A DNA stretch of 64,000 bases from Franconibacter pulveris DSM 19144. Its GTDB lineage: Bacteria; Pseudomonadota; Gammaproteobacteria; Enterobacterales; Enterobacteriaceae. How positions within the stretch are numbered: position 1 is the stretch's first letter; the number at the start of each line of letters is the position of its first letter. Below are positions 15,401-24,781 of the stretch, piece by piece. Location: contig KK211222.1 in assembly GCA_000621185.1 (NCBI GenBank), forward strand, positions 491,523 to 555,522. The letters are read 5' to 3'. Made by a program: the position numbers and the translations under genes. The notes under the pieces were generated by a model that searched no databases, was not told the origin of the DNA, and saw nothing but the letters and a program-made list of their open reading frames with translations.

Positions 15401-17257
15401 ATGCAACGTTCAATTGCGACCGTTTCTGTCTCCGGAACGCTGCCGGAGAAACTTAACGCCATTGCCGCCGCCGGGTTCGACGGCGTGGAGATTTTTGAAA
15501 ACGACCTCCTTTATTACCCCGGCTCGCCCGCCGACGTGCGCCAGATGTGCGCTGACCTGGGGCTTACCATCACGCTGTTCCAGCCGTTTCGCGATTTCGA
15601 AGGCATGTCGCGCCAGCAGTTTGCCGCCAACCTCGAGCGCGCGCGCCGCAAGTTCGACCTGATGCAGCAGCTGGGCTGCGACAAAATGCTGCTGTGCAGC
15701 AACGTGTCGCCGCACACCTCATCGAGCTTTGATTTGCAGGTTAGCGATCTCGCGGAGATCGCCGCGCTGGCGCAGCAGTTTGCAATAGAAGTGGGCTACG
15801 AAGCGCTGGCCTGGGGCACGCACGTAAACCGTTTTCGCGACGCCTGGGCGCGGGTGAAGGCGGTCGACAGCCCGGCGCTCGGCATCGTGCTCGACAGCTT
15901 CCATATCCTCGCGCGCGGCGACCGGCTTGGCGCAATGGAAGATATTCCGGTGGAGAAAATCACCTTTTTGCAACTTGCCGACGCGCCGCTGATGAAAATG
16001 GATGTGCTGGAGTGGAGCCGCCATTTCCGCTGCTTCCCGGGTCAGGGCGAGCTGCCGCTGGCGGAGTTCGCCCGCGACCTCACCGCCAAAGGCTACCGCG
16101 GCCCCTGGTCGCTGGAGATCTTCAACGACGGTTTTCGCGCGTTTCCCACCGCGCCCACGGCGAAAGATGGCTACCGCTCGCTGCTCTGGCTTGAGGAGCA
16201 GACCCGCAAGCGTCTGCCGGAGAGCGACGCGCCGCTCTTTTCCTCGGCGCCGCTCGCCCGCTACGACGGCGTGGAGTTTATCGAATTCGCCGCAAGCGAA
16301 GATGACGCTTGCGCCCTTGGCGCGGCGCTGCGCCCGCTCGGTTTTGCCCAGGCGGGCGAACATCGCTCGAAAAAGGTTGAGCTGTGGCGCAACGGCGGAG
16401 CCAACGTCATTATCAACCACCAGCCCCACAGCTGGGCGGATAACTTCCACCAGCGCCACGGCGTATCGCTATGCGCGCAGGCCTGGCGGGTGAAGGGCGC
16501 GGCGCAACTGCTTAAGCGGGCGCAGGATTATGGCTATCCGCTCTGGCAGGAGGCGCACGGGCCGGACGAGCGCGAGCTGCCCGCCATCTGCGCCCCTGAC
16601 GGCAGCCTTATCTACCTGATTGAATCGGCAGGCGAAGAGGGCTGGCACGCCGATTTTCATCTGCAACCGACGCCGAATAAAGATTTCACCGGTATCGACC
16701 ATCTGGCGCTTGGCCTGCCGGAAGGCAGCCGCGACAACTGGGTAATGTTCTTTCGCTCGGTGTTCGGTTTTGAGCTCGACAGCGAGTACAGCCTGCCGGA
16801 CCCGTATGGGCTGGTGCGCAGCCAGGTGCTGCACAGCCCGTGCCGCACCATCCGGCTGCCGCTCAATATGTCCCAGAGCCGCGACACGCAGATTGCCCGC
16901 TCGGTGGCGAGCTATCAGGGCAGCGGGCTTCAGCACGTCGCGTTCGCCGCGAACGATTTGCTGACCACCGTGACACGGCTGGAAGCGCAGGGTATGCAGC
17001 CGCTTGCGGTGCCAGCCAACTATTACGACGACCTGCTGGCGCGCTACGGCGAGAGCGGCGGGCTGCTGGCGACGCTGCCTGCGCTGCAGGCGCTTTATGA
17101 GCGCGACGATCGCGGCAACGCGTTTTTGCATATCTACACGCCGCCATTTCGCGAGGGGCGCTTTTTCTTTGAAATAGTGGAGCGTAAGGGAGATTACCAG
17201 CAATACGGCGCAAGCAATGCCGCCGTTCGGCTTGCCGCCATGCAAACACATCAGTAG
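15401..17257 (+). CDS. quiC: 3-dehydroshikimate dehydratase fused to HPPD-like domain (QuiC-like)
   Basis: A 618-residue two-domain protein. Residues 1-280 form a sugar-phosphate-isomerase-like TIM barrel (GFDGVEIFENDLLYYPGSPADV, VLDSFHILARGD, WSLEIFND) as in 3-dehydroshikimate dehydratases, which make protocatechuate. Residues 290-610 resemble 4-hydroxyphenylpyruvate dioxygenase (GIDHLALGLPEG, GLQHVAFAANDL, FFFEIVERKGDY with the last Glu ligand). This is the fused architecture of Pseudomonas QuiC1. It heads an operon with an MFS porter and a shikimate dehydrogenase, which fits growth on quinate or shikimate. No protocatechuate ring-cleavage gene lies in the window. The start at 15401 follows GAGAGATCAAC. 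Confidence 0.87.
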   Translation: MQRSIATVSVSGTLPEKLNAIAAAGFDGVEIFENDLLYYPGSPADVRQMCADLGLTITLFQPFRDFEGMSRQQFAANLERARRKFDLMQQLGCDKMLLCSNVSPHTSSSFDLQVSDLAEIAALAQQFAIEVGYEALAWGTHVNRFRDAWARVKAVDSPALGIVLDSFHILARGDRLGAMEDIPVEKITFLQLADAPLMKMDVLEWSRHFRCFPGQGELPLAEFARDLTAKGYRGPWSLEIFNDGFRAFPTAPTAKDGYRSLLWLEEQTRKRLPESDAPLFSSAPLARYDGVEFIEFAASEDDACALGAALRPLGFAQAGEHRSKKVELWRNGGANVIINHQPHSWADNFHQRHGVSLCAQAWRVKGAAQLLKRAQDYGYPLWQEAHGPDERELPAICAPDGSLIYLIESAGEEGWHADFHLQPTPNKDFTGIDHLALGLPEGSRDNWVMFFRSVFGFELDSEYSLPDPYGLVRSQVLHSPCRTIRLPLNMSQSRDTQIARSVASYQGSGLQHVAFAANDLLTTVTRLEAQGMQPLAVPANYYDDLLARYGESGGLLATLPALQALYERDDRGNAFLHIYTPPFREGRFFFEIVERKGDYQQYGASNAAVRLAAMQTHQ

Positions 17258-17350
17258 CATAACCCGCCGTGGACCAGAAGGTTCAGGGCGGGCGAGAAAC
17301 AGAACATCGCATAACAATAACTCTGTAACCTGCATAAAAAGGATAACAAC

Positions 17351-18661
17351 ATGACAACCTTGCAACCGGGCGATATCGCCGCCCCGCAGGCGGGGAGCGT
17401 GAAGCGCACCCGCACCCGGCTTGGGATCCTCGCCCTGCTGGCGGTGGGGACGATGATTAACTATCTCGACCGCACCGTGCTTGGCATCGCTGCGCCGGAA
17501 GTGAGCCGCGACCTCGGCATCAACGCCGCCACCATGGGCATCGTCTTTTCCGCCTTCGCCTGGACCTATGCGGTGATGCAAATTCCGGGCGGCATGTTTC
17601 TCGACCGCTTCGGCAACAAAATTACCTATGCGCTTTCGCTGGTCTTCTGGTCTGTGTTCACGCTGCTGCACGGCATGACCCTGGGCCTGAAAACGCTGCT
17701 GCTTTGCCGCCTGGGGCTGGGCATCAGCGAAGCGCCCTGTTTTCCGGTCAACAGCCGGGTGGTGGGGAAATGGTTCCCGCAGCATGAACGCGCCCGCGCC
17801 ACGGCGGTTTACACCGTGGGGGAGTACGTTGGCCTGGCGGCTTTCGCGCCGCTGCTGTTCTGGATAATGGAGAGCTTCGGCTGGCGGGCGCTGTTTATCG
17901 TCACCGGCGTGGTGGGCATTCTCTTCGCCGGGGTGTGGTGGGTCAGATACCACGAGCCGGAAAACTCCCGCAGCGCCAACCAGGCGGAGCTTGAGTATAT
18001 CGGCGGGCGCGGCGAAGCCGGGCCTGAACCGAAAATGCATTTCAACTGGAGCAACGTCGGCAAGCTGTTGAAGTGCCGCCAGATGATAGGCGCGGGCATC
18101 GGCCAGTTCGCTGGCAACACCACGCTGGTCTTCTTCCTTACCTGGTTTCCTACCTACCTCGCGACCGAGCGGCAACTGCCATGGCTGAAAGTGGGGTTCT
18201 TCGCCATCATGCCGTTTCTTTCCGCCGCGGTGGGCGTACTGGCGGGCGGCTTTATCTCCGACAAGCTGCTGAAGGCAACCGGCTCCGCCAACGTGGCGCG
18301 CAAGCTGCCCATCGTTACCGGGCTGCTGCTTGCCAGCACCATCATTCTGGCAAACTGGATGCCGACGGATGCGGGCGTTATCGCCATCATGTCGCTGGCC
18401 TTTTTCGGCCAGGGAATGGTAGGGCTGGGCTGGACGCTGGTTTCCGATATGGCGCCGAAAAACCTCGCCGGGCTGACGGGCGGCCTGTTCAACTTCTGCA
18501 CTAACATGGCGTCGGTCGTCACGCCGCTGGTGATTGGTTTTATTGTCGCCGGCACCGGCAATTTCTTCTATGCGCTGATTTATGTCGGCGGCGCGGCGTT
18601 GCTGGGCGTCGTCTCCTACCTCTTTATTCTTGGCGATGTGAAACGCATCGAGCTGGATTAA
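17351..18661 (+). CDS. MFS transporter, anion:cation symporter family (probable quinate/shikimate uptake)
   Basis: A 436-residue 12-helix transporter of the ACS branch (GudP/ExuT/NanT relatives). Motifs: TMINYLDRTVLGIAAPEVS at helix 1, QIPGGMFLDRFGNK (loop 2-3 signature), RLGLGISEAPCFPVN at helix 4. Between helices 6 and 7 lies a hydrophilic loop of about 45 residues. Family members import hexuronates, galactonate and similar carboxylates with protons. Position between quiC and a shikimate dehydrogenase suggests a hydroaromatic acid such as shikimate or quinate as substrate (inference). ATG 17351 follows AAAAGGATAAC. It is 93 bases after quiC, same strand. Confidence 0.88.
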   Translation: MTTLQPGDIAAPQAGSVKRTRTRLGILALLAVGTMINYLDRTVLGIAAPEVSRDLGINAATMGIVFSAFAWTYAVMQIPGGMFLDRFGNKITYALSLVFWSVFTLLHGMTLGLKTLLLCRLGLGISEAPCFPVNSRVVGKWFPQHERARATAVYTVGEYVGLAAFAPLLFWIMESFGWRALFIVTGVVGILFAGVWWVRYHEPENSRSANQAELEYIGGRGEAGPEPKMHFNWSNVGKLLKCRQMIGAGIGQFAGNTTLVFFLTWFPTYLATERQLPWLKVGFFAIMPFLSAAVGVLAGGFISDKLLKATGSANVARKLPIVTGLLLASTIILANWMPTDAGVIAIMSLAFFGQGMVGLGWTLVSDMAPKNLAGLTGGLFNFCTNMASVVTPLVIGFIVAGTGNFFYALIYVGGAALLGVVSYLFILGDVKRIELD

Positions 18662-18702
18662 CGCAGTGCGGCGGCGCGCTGCGCTGCCGCGTAAGGATGC
18701 TT

Positions 18703-19536
18703 ATGATTAGTGGACACACTCGCCTGATAGCGCACCTCGGTTTTCCCACCGAGAGCTTCAAAGCGCCGATGATTTACAACCCGTGGTTTGCGGCGAACGG
18801 TCTGGACATCAACGTGATGCCGATGGGCGTTAAGCCGGAAGCCTATCCGGAACTGCTGCGTTCGCTGTTTCGCACCACCAATGTGATCGGCGCGCTTATC
18901 ACCATGCCGCACAAAGTCGCCACCACCGCACTGGTGGACAGCCTTAGCCCGACGGCGCAGATAGCGGGCGCCTGCAACGCCGTGCGCCTGAATAAAGCGG
19001 GCGAGCTGGAAGGCGACATGTTTGACGGCGAAGGCTTTGTGCGCGGCATGCTGCAAAAAGGCCAACCGGCGCAAGGCAAGCGCGCGCTGGTGGTGGGCAG
19101 CGGCGGCGTGGGGAGCGCGATTAGCGCGTCGCTGGCGGCGGCGGGCGTGACGGCGTTGACGCTGTTCGATACCCGCCGGGAGAGCGGCGAGGCGCTGGCG
19201 CAGCGCTTGCGACAGCACTATCCGGCGCTTCAGGTGACGGTTGGCGAGCGCGACCCGCAGGGGCATGACATCGTGGTTAACGCCACACCGCTCGGCATGC
19301 AGCCAGGCGACCCGCTGCCGCTGGATGTCTCGCGCCTTACCCCCGGCTGTTTTGTCGGCGAAGTGGTGATGAAAAGCGCCGTGACGCCATTTTTACAGGC
19401 CGCCCGGGAGCGCGGCTGCGTCACCCAGCAGGGCGTGGACATGCTGTTTGAGATGATCCCCGCTTATCTGGCGTTTTTCGGTTTGCCTGCGGCAACTGCC
19501 GAGGAGCTGCGCCAGACGGCGGAGATTCGCTATTAG
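18703..19536 (+). CDS. Shikimate/quinate dehydrogenase family protein
   Basis: A 277-residue AroE-family enzyme that oxidises or reduces shikimate/quinate with NAD(P). The catalytic lysine is Lys71 in ITMPHKVA; the partner aspartate is Asp108 in GDMFDGEGF, where the usual NTDG reads MFDG. The nucleotide site is VVGSGGVGSAISASLAA near residue 129. The C-terminal GVDMLFEMIPAYLAFFG replaces the family GxxML..Q motif: Gln is Glu here, so the substrate may not be plain shikimate. ATG 18703 with AAGGA five bases ahead beats ATG 18697. It is the last gene of the quiC operon and adds dehydrogenation before the dehydratase step; it is not the housekeeping AroE. Confidence 0.87.
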   Translation: MISGHTRLIAHLGFPTESFKAPMIYNPWFAANGLDINVMPMGVKPEAYPELLRSLFRTTNVIGALITMPHKVATTALVDSLSPTAQIAGACNAVRLNKAGELEGDMFDGEGFVRGMLQKGQPAQGKRALVVGSGGVGSAISASLAAAGVTALTLFDTRRESGEALAQRLRQHYPALQVTVGERDPQGHDIVVNATPLGMQPGDPLPLDVSRLTPGCFVGEVVMKSAVTPFLQAARERGCVTQQGVDMLFEMIPAYLAFFGLPAATAEELRQTAEIRY

Positions 19537-19564
19537 CGGTTGCGTAAAAACGGGGGCGCTTCGC

Positions 19565-20116
19565 TTATCGACTCTGCAAACCCCCGCCGCGCTTTTTTAT
19601 TCCCGGTAAGCCTTGCGCAAGCGCCGTCTTCGCAAGGCCGTCCAGCCACGCCTGATGGGCATTCAGCATCGGGTTTGGCGTGGTGGCCGCAAGCTGCTGC
19701 GCCGGTTTGCCTGTCTGGCTCTCCTGGGTAAGGATGCGCACGCGTGCCCCAGGTAACTCTTCAATCAGCCAGGCGTGCAGCGCATCGAGCGCCTTATCTT
19801 CATCGCCTTCCACCCAACCGCGCCAGGCGAGGCGGGCAGGCTGGCCCTCTGCGGGCGGTATAAATTCAACAACCTGCGCCTCTACCGGAAAGCGGAACGT
19901 GGTGAAGCGAAAGCGGCTATTGGCTGCAAGCTGCGGGCCGGTCGCATCGTAAAAATGGATATCTGACACGTTCTCGTAATAACCCGGCCACCAGCGGGTA
20001 TCGACCAGATATGTCCAGACCTCGCGGGCGCTAAGATTCGCCACAATCACTTCGTTGGAAACAAAATTGTCGGTGGTTCCGGGGGTATATTTTTCCGGCC
20101 AGATAATGCTGTTCAT
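19565..20116 (-). CDS. SRPBCC-fold protein (polyketide cyclase/START-like)
   Basis: A 183-residue protein of the SRPBCC superfamily: VIVANLSAREVWTYLVDTRWWPGYYENVSD is a typical N-terminal strand-helix pair, followed by FRFTTFRFPVEAQVVEF and LAWRGWVEG. Such proteins bind hydrophobic ligands in a deep cavity; enzymatic activity is not predicted with confidence. ATG 20116 (MNSIIWPEKY) follows AGGAAGCGACC; a longer frame to 20149 is less likely. It is divergent from the LysR gene, so the regulator at 20233 probably controls this gene and perhaps the converging quiC operon. Confidence 0.75.
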   Translation of the reverse strand: MNSIIWPEKYTPGTTDNFVSNEVIVANLSAREVWTYLVDTRWWPGYYENVSDIHFYDATGPQLAANSRFRFTTFRFPVEAQVVEFIPPAEGQPARLAWRGWVEGDEDKALDALHAWLIEELPGARVRILTQESQTGKPAQQLAATTPNPMLNAHQAWLDGLAKTALAQGLPGIKKRGGGLQSR

Positions 20117-20232
20117 GGTCGCTTCCTCATCTTCGTTGGAGGAGGGCATCTTAAAAATGGCTGTGATATAAAACCAATCGTCAATTTTAATATCAGGTAT
20201 AACCTGAATTTATTTCTGAAAAGGGGCGAGCG

Positions 20233-21135
20233 ATGCGCGACCTTCATCATCTCGATCTTAACCTGCTCATGACGCTGGATGCGCTGCTGGATGAGCGGAA
20301 CGTTACCCGCGCGGCGGACCGGCTGGCGCTGACGCAGCCTGCGGTGAGCGCTATGCTCACCCGCCTTCGCGAAAGCTTTAACGACCCGCTTTTTGTCCGC
20401 GCCCAGCGCGGCGTTATCCCCACAGCCCGGGCGCTGGAGCTGGCGCAGCCGGTGAAGCGCATCCTGCATGACATCCAGGCGCTGCTTCAGCCAGAGGATT
20501 TCGACCCGCGCACCTCTACGCTCACCGTCACCCTCGCCGCCACCGACTACGCGCTGCGCGCCATCGTCGAGCCTTTTACCCGCGAACTGCGCAAGCGGGC
20601 GCCCGCCATGCGCCTGGCGGTGCGGCAGATAGACGAAACGAACGTGCGTCAACTGCTGGAAAAAGGGGAAATCGACCTCGCCATTGTTACCACCCAGACC
20701 GCGCCGCAAGCGCTGCACGCCCGCAGGCTTTACGATGAAGAGTATGTCTGCGCGATGCGCGACCAACACCCGGCGGCGGGCGAGCAGCTGAGCCTTGAGC
20801 GCTTCTGCGAACTCGACCAGGCGCTGGTCTCTTATTTTGGCGATCCGTTCAACGGCGCGGCCGACCGGGCGCTGGCGGAGAAAGGGTTAACGCGGCGGGT
20901 GAGCCTGTCGGTAGACAGCTTCTTGTTTCTGGTTTCGTTACTCAAAGAGACCGACCTGCTGGCGGTGGTGCCGCGTCGGCTGCTGCGCGAAGAGGACAAG
21001 CTGCTGACCTTTGCGCCGCCGCTCGCCATTCCCGGCTTCACGAAAGCCGCCGCCTGGCATGAACGCACGCACCATCACCCCGCGCACCGCTGGCTGCGGG
21101 AAGTGCTGTTTGAGGTGTGTGGGGAAGGAGAATAA
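20233..21135 (+). CDS. LysR-family transcriptional regulator
   Basis: A 300-residue LTTR. Residues 6-65 form the winged helix (LDLNLLMTLDALLDERNVTRAADRLALTQPAVSAML in segments); residues 90-295 form the periplasmic-binding-like effector domain. The N-terminus resembles the NodD/PcpR/NahR branch (HHLDLNLLMTLDALL). The start follows AAAAGGGGCGAGCG. It is divergent from the SRPBCC gene by 116 bases, the classic LTTR arrangement, and lies just beyond the shikimate operon, which makes it a candidate regulator of either. No operator (T-N11-A) could be fixed by eye. Confidence 0.88.
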   Translation: MRDLHHLDLNLLMTLDALLDERNVTRAADRLALTQPAVSAMLTRLRESFNDPLFVRAQRGVIPTARALELAQPVKRILHDIQALLQPEDFDPRTSTLTVTLAATDYALRAIVEPFTRELRKRAPAMRLAVRQIDETNVRQLLEKGEIDLAIVTTQTAPQALHARRLYDEEYVCAMRDQHPAAGEQLSLERFCELDQALVSYFGDPFNGAADRALAEKGLTRRVSLSVDSFLFLVSLLKETDLLAVVPRRLLREEDKLLTFAPPLAIPGFTKAAAWHERTHHHPAHRWLREVLFEVCGEGE

Positions 21136-21186
21136 AGCGAGGCGGCAGGCGCAAGCGCCATACCGCCTCTGAGGGTTTTCGGTGGG

Positions 21187-23310
21187 TTATTCGAAGCTGT
21201 AGGTCACTGCCGCGCCTACGCCATAGTTACGCCCCGGAGCGGGTTCGTAGTAACGGCCGTTGCCTTCGTTCACGATAACGGAGCCGACGTAATCGCGGTC
21301 AAACAGGTTGTCCACGCGGCCAAACACGTCCAGCATCCAGTTGCCTTTTTTCACTTTGTAGCCGGTGTTCAGGCCAACCGTGGTGTAGGAAGGCGCTTTA
21401 GCGGTGTTTTCGTCATCGGCCATGATGCTGCTCATGTAGCGCACGTCGCCGCCCGCGTACCAGCCGGTTTCCGGCTCGTAGCCCATGGAGGCGTAAACCA
21501 TATTGCGCGCAATGCCCGGCATGCGGTTGCCGTTACAGTTAACGTCGCCGTTGCACACGTCGGTGCGGTAGGTGGCGTTGAGATAGGTCCACGCCGCTTT
21601 CAGCTTCCACGCGTCGCCAAACTGCTGATCCAGCCCCAGCTCCACGCCCTGACGACGGGTTTTCCCGGCGTTCTTGTAGGTGGTGCGCCCACCGCTGCTG
21701 GTGTCGGTCACAATCTCATTGTCGGTATCGGTCTGGAACAGCGCGGCGGTCAGCAGGCCGTTGCCGAGGCGGGTTTTGCTGCCGATCTCCACGGTGTCGC
21801 TGGTGGAGGGCTTCAGATCCAGGTTCAGGCCGTTGATGCCGCCTGCCCGGTAGGAGAGCTCGTTGATGGTCGGCGTTTCGAAACCGCGACCGGCGGAAAC
21901 ATAGACGTTCCACGCGTCGGTGAGGGCATATTTCAGCGAGCCCGCTGGCAGCCACTTATGGTAGTTCGCTTCGCCGCTGTCGTCGCCGTTGCGGGCGGTA
22001 ACGTAATGATCGTTAGAGTCGAACCAGATGTTGCTGTAACGCACGCCCGCGTCCAGGCTCAGCTTGTCGGTGAGCTGCCAGCTGGTTTGCAGGTACGGGT
22101 CAACGTTCCACATCAGGTTGCGCTCGTCGCGGCGCAGGCTGCCCTTTTCGCCATAAGCCGGCGCGCCGTTCACCATTGAGAAGTTCTCATAGCCTTTACG
22201 CTTCTCGATGAGGTTTTCGTAGTTAAGGCCGGTGGTGAAGCTGAAAGGCACGTCGCCCAGGTCGCCGCGGTGCGTCCAGCGGCTGTCGATCCCCTGGTAA
22301 TGACGGGTGAGGTCGATAACGCCGCCAGGGTGCGTCGGGTTCAGCTGCGGCGCCCGCGGAATAGACTGATACTGCACGGTTTCACGTTCGCCGGCGTAAG
22401 CCATCACGCTGATGTCATCATTTTCGCCCAGCGCGCGATCGTAGCGCAGGCCGGCCTGGGTCTGTTTGGTGCTCTTACGCGTGTTGTACTGATCGCCGCG
22501 CGGCGACTGGCGCGGGTTCTCTTTCCATTCGTCACGGCTCAGACCGCCCGGATCGTTGGCTTTGATATCCACGCTGTTGAAAATCAGCGTCAGCTTGCTG
22601 GCGTCGTCCAGGCGCACGCCAAGCTTCGCGTTAGCGAGGTTTTTACGCGCGCCGCTGTGGTCGCGGTAGCCGTGCGTGGTGAAACGGGTCGTGGAAACCG
22701 AGTAATCCACATCCCCCGCCTGGGTGCCGTCGCCCGTCGCTCCCGTGGCTTTCAGGCCGTAGCGCACGCTGCCGTAGCTGCCGTACCAGGTGCCCGCTTC
22801 GATTTTCGGCGGTTGGGCGCCGGTTTCGGTTTTCACGTCAATCACGCCGCCGGAGGCGTTGCCATAGAGCGCGGAGAAGGGGCCGCGCAGCACTTCCACG
22901 CTGTCGATGCTGTTTAAATCGAAGTTAGAGGTATAACCCTGGCCGTCCGGCATGGTGGCCGGAATACCGTCAACATACATGCGGATGCCGCGCACGCCAT
23001 ACGTGGAGCGGGAGCCAAACCCGCGCATCGACAGCTGTAAATCCTGCGCGTAGTTTTGACGGTTCTGGATTTGCAGGCCCGGCACGCTGCCGAGATTTTC
23101 CGACAGGTTGACGCGCGGCGCGGCGTGACGCAGGTCTTCGCCGGAAACCACGCTCACCGCCGCTGGCGTATCCAGCTCGGAAACGGTGCCGGGGGTGGCG
23201 GTAACAACCATCGTCTGTTCATCAGCCGCGGAGGCGCTGGCGATAAAGCAGGGTGAGAAAACGGCGGGCAGCAACCACAGAGGCGCTTTCGCGGCACGGG
23301 AGATTTTCAT
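21187..23310 (-). CDS. yncD: TonB-dependent outer membrane receptor YncD
   Basis: A 707-residue outer membrane receptor closely matching E. coli YncD (700 residues). Signal peptide at 1-28 (ASASAADEQ), TonB box region QTMVVTATP, plug domain to about 150 (LQIQNRQNYAQDLQLSMRGF, GPFSALYGNASGG), then a 22-strand barrel ending in VTYSFE with terminal aromatic-acidic residues. The ligand is unproven; it is generally thought to be an iron chelate or similar. A Fur-box-like site lies between it and yncE, which fits iron control. Gene order yncD-yncE-ansP is as in E. coli. Confidence 0.94.
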   Translation of the reverse strand: MKISRAAKAPLWLLPAVFSPCFIASASAADEQTMVVTATPGTVSELDTPAAVSVVSGEDLRHAAPRVNLSENLGSVPGLQIQNRQNYAQDLQLSMRGFGSRSTYGVRGIRMYVDGIPATMPDGQGYTSNFDLNSIDSVEVLRGPFSALYGNASGGVIDVKTETGAQPPKIEAGTWYGSYGSVRYGLKATGATGDGTQAGDVDYSVSTTRFTTHGYRDHSGARKNLANAKLGVRLDDASKLTLIFNSVDIKANDPGGLSRDEWKENPRQSPRGDQYNTRKSTKQTQAGLRYDRALGENDDISVMAYAGERETVQYQSIPRAPQLNPTHPGGVIDLTRHYQGIDSRWTHRGDLGDVPFSFTTGLNYENLIEKRKGYENFSMVNGAPAYGEKGSLRRDERNLMWNVDPYLQTSWQLTDKLSLDAGVRYSNIWFDSNDHYVTARNGDDSGEANYHKWLPAGSLKYALTDAWNVYVSAGRGFETPTINELSYRAGGINGLNLDLKPSTSDTVEIGSKTRLGNGLLTAALFQTDTDNEIVTDTSSGGRTTYKNAGKTRRQGVELGLDQQFGDAWKLKAAWTYLNATYRTDVCNGDVNCNGNRMPGIARNMVYASMGYEPETGWYAGGDVRYMSSIMADDENTAKAPSYTTVGLNTGYKVKKGNWMLDVFGRVDNLFDRDYVGSVIVNEGNGRYYEPAPGRNYGVGAAVTYSFE

Positions 23311-23523
23311 TCAACAAACCGGGTTAGGGGTTCAGGGACGAACCAGATGGAACATACGTTGCTATGTTAAACTTTATGTAAATTTTTGAAAAGCCAAACG
23401 GCACATATCGTTAACAGCTATGTGCAGTCAGCAAAGTGTAGCCGAAACTTCCGCAACGGCCATTCTCGTCCGGGTTTTGTCCTGTACAAGGCGGTACGGC
23501 AGAAAAAGATCCCCTTTTAATAA

Positions 23524-23542
23524 AATAATGATTATTATTCTC
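23524..23542. promoter_or_regulatory. Fur-box-like site between yncD and yncE
   Basis: AATAATGATTATTATTCTC matches the 19-base Fur consensus (GATAATGATAATCATTATC) at 15 of 19 positions by my count. It lies 90 bases before yncE and 214 before yncD, in a 321-bp intergenic region with no other gene. Iron repression of both genes is likely. Confidence 0.65.
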
Positions 23543-23631
23543 AACAAAATAGCCCGGCGGCAGGCACCCCGGCGACCCGTACGGAAGCAATGTGACATCA
23601 CTACTACCGCCTATTTTAAAAGGGAGTCTTT

Positions 23632-24687
23632 ATGCAATTATCTCATCTGTCCGCGCCGCGCGCGCTGCTGGGCGCGCTGCTGTTCGCCACCGCCTTTACC
23701 ACCTTCACCAGCCACGCCGCGGATGCGCTGCTGCGCAAGCCGGTAGGCAAAGGCGCCTATGAGATGGTCTACAGCCCGACAGAGCAGGCGCTTTATCTGG
23801 CGACGTCGCAGAGCCGCTCGCTTGATAAAGGTGGCGTGGTCTACCGTCTGGACCCCGCCACGCTTGAAATCACGCAAATTATTCATAACGACATCAAACC
23901 GTTCGGCGCGGCTATCAACACCAAAACCAATACGCTTTACTTCGGCAATACGGTGAATGGCGCGGTGACGGCGATTGACGCAAAAACGGCGGAGGTGAAA
24001 GGGCGCCTGGTGCTCGACCCCACTCAACGTTCAGAGACGGCGCGCCCTTTGCAGCCGCGAGAGCTGGCCGTGGATGAAGCGACGAATACCGTTTACATCG
24101 GCGGTCTCGGCAAAGCGAGCGTGGTGTGGGTGGTGGACGGCGAAACGCTGACGCTTCGCACCACCATTACTGACCTTGGCAAAATGAATACCGGCCTGGC
24201 GCTGGATGCGGCGGCGAAACGCCTTTACACCACCAACGCCGACGGCGAGTTCATCACCATCGACACCAGCAACAACCGCGTCGTTTCCCGCAAAAAATTG
24301 CAGGAAGAGGGCGAGCACATGTACCTGAACCTGGCGCTTGATACCGCTAACCACCGCGCTTTCGTCACCGATGCGAAGCAGGCGCAACTGCTGGTGGTGG
24401 ATACGAAAAACGGCAACGTGATACAGAAAATCGACGTGCCGAAATCGCTCGCCGTGCTGTTCAACCCGGCGCGCAATGAAGTTTACGTAACGCACCGCGA
24501 AGCGGGCAGCGTCAGCATCATCGACGCGAAGCATTATAAAGTGATAAAAACCGTCGAAACGCCGACCCATCCAAACAGCCTGGCGCTTTCCGCTGACGGC
24601 AAAACGCTGTATGTCAGCGTGAAGCAGGCTTCCAGCCGCCAGAAAGAGGCGACCAGCCCGGATGATGTGGTGCGCATTGCGCTGTAA
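23632..24687 (+). CDS. yncE: Periplasmic beta-propeller protein YncE
   Basis: A 351-residue seven-bladed propeller matching E. coli YncE (353). Signal peptide at 1-30 ending SHAADALL; then repeated YVTN-type blades (NTLYFGNTVNGAVTAIDAKT, KRLYTTNADGEFITIDT, LALSADGKTLYVSVKQ). E. coli YncE is periplasmic, Fur-repressed and reported to bind single-stranded DNA; its physiological role is unsettled. ATG 23632 follows AAAGGGAGTCTTT. It is divergent from the receptor gene yncD with a shared Fur-box-like site, suggesting a common iron-linked function. Confidence 0.94.
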   Translation: MQLSHLSAPRALLGALLFATAFTTFTSHAADALLRKPVGKGAYEMVYSPTEQALYLATSQSRSLDKGGVVYRLDPATLEITQIIHNDIKPFGAAINTKTNTLYFGNTVNGAVTAIDAKTAEVKGRLVLDPTQRSETARPLQPRELAVDEATNTVYIGGLGKASVVWVVDGETLTLRTTITDLGKMNTGLALDAAAKRLYTTNADGEFITIDTSNNRVVSRKKLQEEGEHMYLNLALDTANHRAFVTDAKQAQLLVVDTKNGNVIQKIDVPKSLAVLFNPARNEVYVTHREAGSVSIIDAKHYKVIKTVETPTHPNSLALSADGKTLYVSVKQASSRQKEATSPDDVVRIAL

Positions 24688-24722
24688 GACGGCCTGAACG
24701 GCTGCCCGGGTTCATTGTTGGG

Positions 24723-24774
24723 CGCTCGCGGGTGTTCTCTCGCCCCGTTGGGGAAAGCGTGGCGGGGTGAGGAG
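24723..24774 (+). repeat. Dispersed palindromic intergenic repeat, copy A
   Basis: CGCTCGCGGGTGTTCTCTCG followed by a CCCC..GGGG palindrome and GGCGGGGTGAGGAG. Similar copies occur at 44083, 60971 (reverse) and 61421 (reverse). It lies between the convergent ends of yncE and an MFS gene. Confidence 0.6.
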
Positions 24775-24781
24775 CGACAGG

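Noticed and set aside
16469-18175. Minus-strand open frame of 568 codons opposite quiC and the MFS gene
   Set aside because: It spans two genes with clear families on the other strand; its composition is a typical GC-rich antisense shadow.
19537-19600. Terminator after the shikimate dehydrogenase gene
   Set aside because: A T-run follows GCGC-rich sequence, but I could not find a convincing stem there.
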